From Hirudo medicinalis (taxonomy: Eukaryota > Annelida > Clitellata > Hirudinida > Hirudinidae), in the NCBI GenBank assembly GCA_011800805.1, contig MPNW01000004.1:142858-206857 (forward strand): 64,000 bases of DNA, given 5' to 3'. Below the pieces are notes generated by a model. It had not been told where the DNA came from and searched no databases. It worked only from the letters and a program-made list of their open reading frames with translations. Made by a program: the position numbers and the translations under genes. This document shows, piece by piece, positions 1 to 11,726 of the stretch (its first letter is position 1; the number at the start of each line of letters is the position of its first letter).

Positions 1-96
1 CATGTTATATGCCATCTCACATTTGTAATAAAAGTTAATTAATGCAATACGATAGTGACGTTCGAGCATTAGAATGATGTTTTTATTTCCCACTAG

Positions 97-3000
97 ATAA
101 AATAAAAAGAACTCCATTGATGTATGCCTCCATGAATGGACACACTCACGTTGTCTCATATCTGCTTAATCTCGGTTGCGACCCAGACTCCAAAGACAGC
201 TCGGGAAACACTCCACTCCAGTATGCAGCCGCATACGGCTGGTATTTCTGTGTCAAGCTTCTCCTTAGTGCTGGATCTGACCCAAATCTGGCCAATGACT
301 GGAAGGCAAGTTAAAGGAACAACTGCACTTGTTCTTAGTAATTTAAGTTCTAAAATTTATCCTTTCAGATGACTCCTCTGGCTTTAGCCTTCCTGAAAGG
401 ACACATGGGTTTGGCTGACCTATTGCTCGAGGAGAGCAATCTTAGCATAAATTTCCGAATGGAGAATGGAGTCACCTTGGTGATGATGGCTTGCATGAGC
501 TCTATGGAAAATCTTACTATTGCAGATCAGCTTGAATATTTATTGAGTGGGAAGAAGGCTGACTGTTCTCTCATTGATGGAAATGAAAAAAATGCTGTAA
601 GCGAACTGTTGATGAGGATAACAGTGATAGTGATTAGATTACCGATGATACCATTACATACTTTTCATAGTGGCTGCGATAGTAATACAGTCGATAAGGG
701 TGTTATTGGTAGCTGTTATGGTTAACCAATGTTTAATGTTATTTGTGGCCATAATTTGATAACATTCAACTTTTTTCTGACAATAGCTTCATCATTTGGC
801 AGTGAACAAAACTGACTATTCTGACGATAAAGTGGGGCTTGTACTTATTTATGGTGGTTTTGATTATAAGGTTGATGATGTTGCTTATATTGCTGATGGA
901 AATTGTGATGATGACATTGCAGGTTGAAGTGATGATGATAATTTGTGGATATTTAATATTTTATTTAATTTGCCTAATTCAGCATAAATTAGTGAAAATG
1001 GCAGACATTTTGCTGACAAATGAATGCGATCTAACTGCTAAGGACTCCAAGGGACTCTCACCTCTTGCTTATGCTCTACAGTCTGTGAGTTCTTGTGATA
1101 ATAATTAATAATAATAATAATAATAACAACAATAATAATAATAGTTCATTTGTGTGGTGCCATAAGCATAGCGTCAGAGGCGCCTTGGTTCTCGGTTTAA
1201 TGCTCTCTTGAATAGATGGGTCTTCAACTTTCATTTGAAGAGTTCAAGTATAGGTTGAGACCGAATGATGGGGGGAAGGACGTTCCAGATGGCAGGCAAG
1301 GCATAGGTGAAGCCTCGATTGACGATGGATGATCTATGGACCGGTTTGGTGAAAATGAATTGCGGCGGATGAACGAAGGTGGTCAGGGATTTGGCAGCGA
1401 TGGATAGGATGGTTGAGATAGGGAGGGTTGGATGTGGCTAGAGTACGATAGGTGATTAATGAGATTTTAAAGATGATGCGAATGTTTATAGGCAACCAGT
1501 GCAGTTGTGTCAGGCATTCAGAGCTGGTAAGGCTGTGTTTGAGGAGAATGAATTTGGCTAGATTATTTTGGGTGTGCTGAAGGGAGTGGATAAGTGAGGC
1601 AGAAGTACCATAGAGAAGGGAGTTGCAGTAGTCTAACCCTAACCCCCCTGAGCCAGGTGAGGTGAAATCCCCGCAGATGACGAACGGGATGTTGTGAGGT
1701 GAGATGAAGTCAATAAGCTCTTCAAATTAACAGATAAATCTTGTTTCATCACTACTACTAGTAGTTGTTATATTGGTCTTTTAATTTGTCATTTATACCA
1801 TAATATCCTGTCGCCTTTGATCTCTTTCAAGGACAACTTAGAATTGGCTTCGTTTCTCATCCAAAGAGGAGCCAAGGTCAGCGAGCTGAGGGACCCCAGG
1901 GGTGATAATGTGTTACACCTGCTAGCCAAGCAATGTTGCAAGCAGAATGTTGTCAACATTCTTGGAACCATCATTGTTAGCTTTTCTAGATTCTAATTGC
2001 AGGGATGTCATTTCAGCTTTTTGTGAGGGAGTGGGCAAAACCTTTGTTCAATCCTTTATGATAAGATGACCTTTTTTGCTTCTCACCAATACTTTCCCCA
2101 GTCAGTCAGTCAGTCAGTCAGTCAGTCAGTCAGTCAGTCAGTCAGGGGGCAACAGGCACTTGAGGACATTGATCCCTCAAATGACATCCCTGTCAATTAT
2201 TTTGCTTCTAGTTTTAATTTGAATTTGCTGGTGATTATAATTATAAGTGAAACTTTCTGTCGGTTTGTTACATACTATGTTGAACCACTGAGTAATTCAA
2301 AATATAACTTTAAAGACTATTATGTCAATTGTTAATTGCAGAGAAACACTGATAAACAATTGCTAGCCCAGATGGCTGTCCAAATTAATGATGAAGGTTA
2401 TTCTCCTCTACTGGTTGCATGCAGAGAGTACTGCAACAGCCAGGTGTGTTGATTGTGATATAAGGATGATATAGCTGTTAGGTATGATGGTACTGGTGAG
2501 GATGAAAAGGGATGCTAATTGTTTAGCAAATTGCATAATTTACTTTGCAACACCATCACACCAACATTTGTCATCTTCATCTGAATACTATTCTGATCAA
2601 CTGCTCTCCAAACAGGGCTCCACACCATATTGCTACAAGTATCGGATTAAACTCGACCTGAGCCTGGCTGAGGAAGGTGAAGATGAGGATGGGAATGAAG
2701 ATGGTCGAGAGTTATTGGAAAATAACATGTCTGAGATTCAGATTGAAGCATGGAGCAATGACCAAAAGGCCGACCTCGTTTCGAGGAATGCTCGGCTCTT
2801 CCTGAAGCTCATGATCCTTACTGCTGGCTTTCAGTCTTTTTATTCACAAGTACAACCAAAAAAGAAGCTGGAGAACGTTGAGGAAAAGAGTGCAAAGGAT
2901 GCGAGCTTTGTAGCTAAGAGCACTTCTGAAGACAGCAGTGATGAAGATTATGATAACAATAGTGAAATTCCAGAGAATGATGACTTTGATGAGAAAAATG

Positions 3001-6000
3001 AATATCTTTACAGCACAGGTTAGGATAATGTTGTAACTGTTGTCTTGTTCATTAGTATCACATTTATAGTTTCGAGTTAGTCATAATAATATTTTGATGC
3101 AATATTACATTTTGTGGCCGTAGTCTTTGTGTTAACATTGTGATGCTGAAATACTTTTTTGGTATAGCCAACATTGGTGTTGTTATTTTATGTCATGTAG
3201 CCTATCTTGTTTAAACTAATATTGTTGTCAGTGACTATGTCATCATTGTCATGATTTCCTTTGTGGATATTTGTTGTTTGTAGAAGCCAAATTCACACTT
3301 CTCCACTACATGGCTAATGTAAGCTCAGAGAGATGTGCTTACTTCAGAAAACCAAGAGAACAAAATGCTAGTTGCAATGCAGTCGAAGATGAAATCAATG
3401 AAATTGATGTGGCTGATGTTAACATCGATGTTCCCGTCGATCGGGGATCCACCTCGACGTTGAAAGATTTTGAAAAAGTCCGAGTGTCATCTCCCTTACT
3501 TGTAACTGTCTTCAAGCTTTTTAAAAAGTTGAGCAGTAAGCAACCTGTCATCCAGGCTAGCTTTGAGAATGGAGGGGGCTTTCCACTTAACCTCGAGGAT
3601 GGCCGAGGTCTTACTTCTCTCATGGAAGCAGTTGTGAGCAACAAAAGAGACGTTGTAGCCAGATTGGTTAGTTGCTAGATAGGTGCATGTAATTGCTAGG
3701 TGCGTTTTGTGCTTGTAGTTTCCTAAGTTTATCTTTGGATTTGTGGATGGAATATTTAATGATCAGTACTTTTGTACCTTAACCCTAATGTTGAATTATG
3801 AGATATATATCTTCCTTGCTATCAGTTCTTTCCTTTTGAGATGCACAACCTGAACCCAAGTCTCAAGACAGTTTGATGTCCTACTCAGAATCAATCAAAC
3901 CATCACCACCATTATCATAATGATTATCAACATTTTCTTTTAGATCAAATATGGTGCAGATGTCAACAAGGTTTCAAGTGCCACATCTTCAATGTACAAA
4001 GGATCTTCGCTTTTACTGGCAGCAAAGTTTGTTAATATTTATTAAATTTTCAAGTATTTTAATATTTTGAACAGTTTTGAACATTTACTTTAAATTGAAT
4101 TAATGGCTATTACATTGACTGGGACAAATTATTTGTGTCAAGAACTTGCATCATATTTTGTTCTTCTTGGAATAGGCATGGCTCCTTCTCCATCATTACT
4201 GACCTCCTAAAAAGTGGAGCACTCCATGATGAGGTTGATGCAAGGACTGGATGCACCCCTCTTCACTTTGTCATAATGAAGAAGCCAGGTAATGATAATG
4301 GTGAAGACACTGGCACTAATAATCATTAAAAGTTAATGCTTAAGATGAGAATGCCTTTTCATACAATTATCAACTGAATATCAAATTTAAATGAGTGATA
4401 TTTTATTTTTTTCACAAATTTCTCTGCTTTTTTCAATTGACCATCCAGCTGCTGAGACAATGTATGACATTGTTAAATGCCTTCTTGAGCATGGGGCTTC
4501 TGTTAATGTCCAAGATGTCATGAAGCAGACACCTCTTCATAAACTGGCAAAGTACTCAAGAGGTGATATGTTGATTGCATCTTCAAGAAATTAATAAGGA
4601 TAATTCTATTATTATTTATGTATTTAGCCATTCTTTTGAGTGCCTCGTGCACCCGAACCGGATGTGGGGGCAATACGAATCACTGTACTGTCTATAGGTT
4701 TATATGGTGGTGCAAGCCTGGCTGTGAACACAGCACATAATGACCATTGCTATTACCATCACACGCAGGAATGCAGTCCATTGAGCTAACCTGCTAGTTA
4801 TTACCATTATTATTGTTATTATGATCAAAATGTTTTAAAAAACCTGCATACAAGATACTCATCAATTTCAACTGTGCAGTTGAATGTTTAGATCAAAGGA
4901 GGCTTTTGGATACTGCCAAGCTCCTATTGGACAAGGGAGCTTCCTTGTCAATTAAAGACAAGTGGGGAAGGACTCCCCTGCATATCTGTCTAGCCCACAA
5001 TCCAGGCACCATCAATTCTTCTATCAAGCTAGAAGAACTCTTTCTTTCCCAGAGTACAGCAGAGGTGGATGAAAAGGATTTCTTGGGGAGGGTGCCTCTG
5101 CATTATGCATACTTCACTCTTGATTCAGGAAAAAGGGAGACCGATCCTACCAGCCTGACCTCTCTAATGACGCACCACAGCACGGATCCACTTGCCCTTG
5201 TTAATATTAGAGACCACAAGATGGTCACCCCTCTCCACATGGCAGCTGCAATAGGGGCAGGTGTCTCGTGCATTCATCTTATCCAGGTCAGATTAACAAG
5301 TGCTAAAATATAAACTGGGCATAACGGGGATAATTCTTCGAGGTTAATAATAATTCCAAGAAAGACATATTAAGTCCTTGGACATCATTAAATCTGACCT
5401 CAGATGGCACCTATTTAATTTGAGTATTTTTCAAATTCTTTTTTTTATCAAATCTTTTTTATATACTCGAGATACTGATGTTTATCTACGAAATGAGATG
5501 ACTTTTTTATTATATCTAACATATCTATCAAACCTAGCAGATATTGAATCCTAATTATTATTTATAAATGTTGTGATGGTAACCATTACTTTTGTAAAGA
5601 GTAAATTTAAATGTAGTATAGCTTACATAGCACCGTATGCATGGTGTCAGAGGCGCTTTCGTTAACCATTCATATAGCGCTCCTTCCCAAGGGCGCTTGC
5701 AGCAGTGCAGGCTGGGTTTCGAACGCGACACGTCACTACTGTTGCCGTTACCGTCGCAATCAGGAACGCAACCCATTCGGCCATCACAAGAGTGAGTGTT
5801 GAATGTTGTTACTGCAACTAGAATAATGTCAATGTTTATGTAACTTTGTGATTTTAAATTTTAAAGAAAGGAGCTAATTTAGATGCAGTTACAGATCTTG
5901 GCAACACACCATTGGCTCTTTCTGTTCGTTATGGCCACTCGAGGTTAATATAAGGGCGATATTGGCATCGGTGATTGCAGTAACGATGACTAAATAAAAA

Positions 6001-9000
6001 CAATATTGACTATTGATGTATTAAGATAATCAACAAACAGCTATGATAGCAGTAATAAAAATGTTCTCAATTGGTATTGACTACTTGTAACAGTGGATTA
6101 ATGATAAGTAATAATAACAATTATTACAAAATCAAGTTAATTAGATTATTAATTAAAATTATTGATGACCATTAATGTGAAGTACTCCACTGTAAGTTCA
6201 TTGAAATATTTTTCAGCTGCTCGCTCATACTCTTCATGCAGAACTGCAGCATTGATGAACACATTGTGAAATCTGTTGGCAGTGACAATGACAACAATGG
6301 TTTCAATGGCAACATAAGTCTTAGTGGAAGCACATCAAAGTTTGAGATAACCTGCGATGCAGACTGCTTGACCAACATCACGGATGATCAACTCAAAACC
6401 CCTGAGAAAAGTCACGAAAAGAAAGAGAAACCTCAATGGACCTATCTAACTTGTTTAGAGCCTCCCAAGAAGTCATCGACGGTCCGGTCGTACCCTATCA
6501 TCGAGGTAGGTAGCATCACTTCGATGTGAGTTTGTGACGCTCAATAATATTCAATGGGTGGCTGACAGGGAATCATCGAGCAAGAATGGCAGGGTATCAT
6601 TTCTATGGTTCTCGAGCTCAATCAGAAGCATTCTCTTAGGCTATCCACCATTATCGAGGTTTGCTAATATTATTTACAAAATTATTCAGATTCAATCTAT
6701 TCAAAATGCATTCATTAATTTTTACAAGGCTGCCTTCAAAACAAAGAAATACAATCTGGCCATGAATCTGATTGAAAGGGTAAAAACAAAAGATGACCTT
6801 GTTGTCATGGAGAAGGTCAACTCTGTTTGGAGTGTTTCCTCCAAAAATTTGGCCCACCTATTGGCCAAACATTCTTTTGAGTGTGCCAGTGATGCGTCTG
6901 TTGTGTCAGTTAGTGTCCATAGGAGAGTATTTTTCAATTTATTGCTGCTTTGAGTGTGTTTCACTGGCTCTATAAGATATTGTCAGAAGGATAACAATTA
7001 TTGTATTAATCAACAAAAAAATAAAATTATTTTACCATGACAATAATTGTTTAATTAATTTATTTTTACACGATATCATTTATTTATTTTGATGCTAGGT
7101 GGCAGAACTTCTCTTGGAACATAAAGTTCTTTTCTCGGCCACAGACGAGTTTGGATGTACACCATTACACTATGCATGTCTTTCTCTCAATATACCACTC
7201 ATCAACTTCATCCTAGGTTGGCAACTTTAAATTTAATTCTCCATTTTCATTCCCTTACAAGTAATTCTTTCTTTTATTTGTAAATTGCATTATCATCTTT
7301 AACCCGATTGACTTAACTTTGTAGGCCTCAAGAACAAAGATATCATCTTGAGGAAAGATAATGCTGGTAGGACAGCTCTGGCTGCTCTCTTCTGGAGGCA
7401 TGCCCACAGATCAGACCAAGTTTTTGTGTTGGTTTCTGAATTTTTAAAGTTGAATGTGAATTAAAGTCCATTCTTGGAAAACAGCAGATGCATTATTGTT
7501 ATTGATTTATTGAAATTTATGGCACGTTATGTTTCTAAAATGTTGTGATGTCATGTGACTTAATTGTAATTGCTTATCTTATTGGATGATATCTTATTAG
7601 ATATAATTATATAATATTCTAACCATATTATTATCAATTCTATCATGGCCATAATTGGATGACCAAAATAAACTCTTAATTCCATTTTTTATTGATTTGT
7701 CCTTATTTCTCCAACTTTTCTCTATAAATCTGATTATTCTTGTGATATTCTCCATCCAGTAAGGCAGTAGAGAGTCTGATGGCATCTGGTCTCACAGTTG
7801 ATTTTCTCTGCCGCTTCTCCATTCCAAGGCATGCATTTCTGAGATTTGGGGAGCCTAGTGAACGAGAACCTTTGGATTATTTTCACCAATCTCTCATCAC
7901 CGGATCAGTCAGGGTTCCTGGGTCCCCGATGAATCAAACCCCAAGATATTTGTCATCCCTTGCAACAGGAGTTAGAAGGATAAACGCCATCAGTCTTTCT
8001 GCCCAATCCTCCACTTCTTCATCAACAAGTGAACTTCCACTTTCTTTCACCATGGTGTTGAGCCCTTTAGCATTGGCAGTCATCATCGAAAATATCAAAC
8101 TCGTTGAGATTTTAGTAACTTTGGGTGCGGATGTCAATCTTGGAGATGGTTGGGGAAGGAGCCCCATAATGTTTGCCCTGGCATTGGTTTGTCACATTTT
8201 TAATCCTTATCATTATTCTAAACTTATCTTCTTCATAATATAATACTTTCCAACACCTTCGTTTCATCACTATATGTTGTCATATGTTAATTTTTATCAT
8301 ATATCTAAATTACCATTCTCCATTCATGACTAAGATATTGTTGTTTGTAATACACTTTAGCACACACCTCATGCTCAGAATAATGACATTCTTTGAATTA
8401 CTCAGAATTCATTACATTAATTGCTTTGATAATAAAATATTTTGCCTCAGAATGACATGAAGATAGTGAGACACCTGCTGGCTGATCATGCAATCCCCAC
8501 CAATGATTTGCCTCATGTGTTTTTTGACTTTGAGAAAGAAAATGATAAAGTTCGTCAAGGATTAAAGAAGACAGTTGGCCAGAACTTATTTCAGCTGGGC
8601 TTCAAGAGCCTTGTCCAGCGACCAGACGGCGAGGACGATGTTGTAGTGAGCAGGGCCGACGGTGATGGCGATGACAACAATGAAACGTCTTCAAAGAAAT
8701 GTGATGGAGCCAATGACTTTAATAAAGGTGGGGCACGTGTAAATGTTGAAGATGTACAATTATGACTTCTCACTCCAGTGTTAGGGGGTTATCAATTTGC
8801 TTTGTTATTAATCCATGCTTTGAAGAATTATTTTTAAAGACATTTATTTTTTATATTTATGATCATTTTAGAGTTATTTTTTGTTTCTTAATCTAATTTT
8901 TCATTGCCATTTTTTCAGATTATGTTTCTGTATGCATGGAATTTCCAAGCCTATCTCTGAAATCCAAGGCTGATCTCAACCACATTGACAACCAAGGTCA

Positions 9001-11694
9001 TTCGGTTGTGCACTACCTAGTTCCACTTGATTCAAAAGAGGAGCTCATTGGCGATGGAGACGACGGCATTGGTGACATCAAGTTTCCTTCCTATGACAAT
9101 CACATTCTCCTGCTTCAGCTCCACAGCCTTGGAGCAAAGATCAATGTTCCGAACGGGAAGGGTCAAACTTTAAAAAAGAGGGCTTGCAAGGCTGGATGTC
9201 AGAAATTGTTGCTTGCAATGAAACACTTGGAGAGCAGGGGTGATACCATTGGAGTTGATGAGGTGAATATGGTGGTGATGATCATTAAGAGGATTGCAAA
9301 TTCAGTATGCACATTTTCAGAAGGTCACTTTCCGTTATCACACCGTGTCAGACAATATTGATTGGTCACCCTTCGAAGGAGTTGTGAACCCCAATAAGGA
9401 TGCTCACTCATTCTTGGAGAAGTTCAATAAAGAGCTCGGAGAATCGGAAAGCACTGCCTCAGAATTCAAGCCATCGCCTGACAAGAATATATCTGAATAT
9501 TCTATCAGGTTTGAAGATAGACGGTTTAAATAAGACAGGAGGGTCTTTATAATAGACTGCTATTATATTTTGTAACAGTCTTTATCATTACAATTTTTTG
9601 AGGTTGTCAAACATTATTGTCTTTCAATGATATTTTGATCTTTATTCGTATTTAATTTTTCCAATTTAAACTCAGCCAAGTCCTCTGGGATGAAGATTTA
9701 AAAGTACCTTTTGATACTCTTCTCTTCAAGATTGATGTCAAGCTCTGGCAGCAGGGAATGTACAACTTCTACAAAATGCAGGTTGAATAAGTCATCTAAG
9801 TAAAATTGTATTTAACAAAATGAGAAAATTAATAAATTTATATTGAGGTTGATTTTGATATGACATTTTTTGAGCAATGCTTGCATCAGATGAGCTTGCA
9901 AGAATCTTGGATGAGTTGATAATGACGATGACAAACAAGCGTTGTGAATTAAAAAATGGGATTAATTAAGTTATACCAGATGGTGGGTGGAGAAGTGACA
10001 GGCAAAAGCAACAACTTTTGTCATTTCTACTTAGATTTCCAGATTCATGAGTTAGGGTTAGGAGTAGGCTTTAGGGATGGAGTTAGGTACTTAAAGTTGC
10101 TGCCTGTGAGTTGGCTTTTTGCCTGTCACTTGCTCAACAATCGTAGCAGATCGGCAGTTTTGTAAGTTGAGAAAAAAACCTGAAATATTTCTTCGTTAAA
10201 ATTAAATTAAATTAAAGCACTAATTTAATTATTAAATTGATAATCGTTTTTTATCAGGTAGTCCACCAAAAGAGCAAAGACCTGTACATCTTATTCACCA
10301 GGTGGGGTCGCATCGGAGACACTGGTCAGTATCAGCAGACACCATTTTCCACGAAAGAGGAGGCTTTAAAAGAATTTAGGAAAATCTTTAAATCCAAATC
10401 AGGAAATGAATGGGAGAATTATCACAGGTAACTTTAATGAATTGCTTAAGTTAAGAAATCATTTCTAGTTATTTTTTGTATCAGCATAATAATCATTTTA
10501 TTATGTTTTTATCAAGTTCAAAATGTATAAGTCGTTTGTTATTCTTAAATTTAATTTATTTCATATTCGATATTCAATACTTAATTACTTCCTTTTGAAA
10601 ATGTTGAATTGATTTTTTTTAAATTAAAATTGTAGAAATTTTTGCTCATCAATTTTCTTTCCTTAAAATTTGTACCTAGTTTTATTATTTGAACTATTTG
10701 CAGCTTTGAAGAGAAACACCTGAAGTATCGCCTTGTTTCCTTGGAGTCCAGAAAACCAGTGATCAAGAAGCACATAGATATCAACCTCAAAACATCCTTA
10801 CCTTCTAAACTCCATCCATACATTCAAGATTTCATCAAAGAGCTGGTTGGTGAATGTGTGAATACTTTACTAAAAGAGTTAAATTAATTATGGATTATAA
10901 ACAGACCAACATGCCAGCCCTCAAAAATATCATTGACCAGTCTGGCTTCAACACTCCTGTCGCATTAGGATGTCTCAGGAAGAAGGACCTCGACAAGGCC
11001 AGAGAGATTCTCAATAGAATCTTGTTAGCGACGAATCTTGGAATGCTATTGTTATTGATATTAGTAGCTACGATAATAATTATTACGATGAATGGCTCGT
11101 TGAAATATCATGATTGCGAATTAACGATTCAATAAAATAATGAAATGTTAAATGCTACTTACAATGAACCTTTTCCTGAAATGGCATCTGTGTGATTTAT
11201 TCAATATGTTATTATGATACTCTCAAGGCATTGCAACTGCTCAAAAATGTTTGGATGTAATTGTGGCTAATTTCCTGTTGAGCAGAATCTCAGCTAATAA
11301 GTTCACAGAACTGAGGAAGACGAGCTTTCCTGACCTTCACGCATTGGAGAAGCAATCCAACGAGGTTAGTCATCTCGGTTGATAACTAATTATTATTATT
11401 ATTATTATTAATAGTATTAATGGCATTAATAGTGCAATTGTTAGTTTAATTGTCATTGCTACTGCCTTCACCACCATCTCAGTCATACAAGTGATCCCAG
11501 ATCTAAATGACACCACTACTAAGGTCATAGTGGGACAGCAGCCGATGTACTTGTCCTCGGAAGTCTCAAGGCAGCACTTGTCTGTTAAAATGACTTGTCT
11601 TGTCTCATCTTGAACTCCTATTGTCTTTGTCTCAGTCCTGATGTCTTTGTCGCTGCCCTGATCATTATGTCATTAGTCTTATTCTCATTACATG

Positions 11695-11726
<32 letters not shown>

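Noticed and set aside
2100..2145. Regularly spaced repeat as a possible CRISPR
   Set aside because: It is a simple CAGT microsatellite without spacers, in an animal genome.
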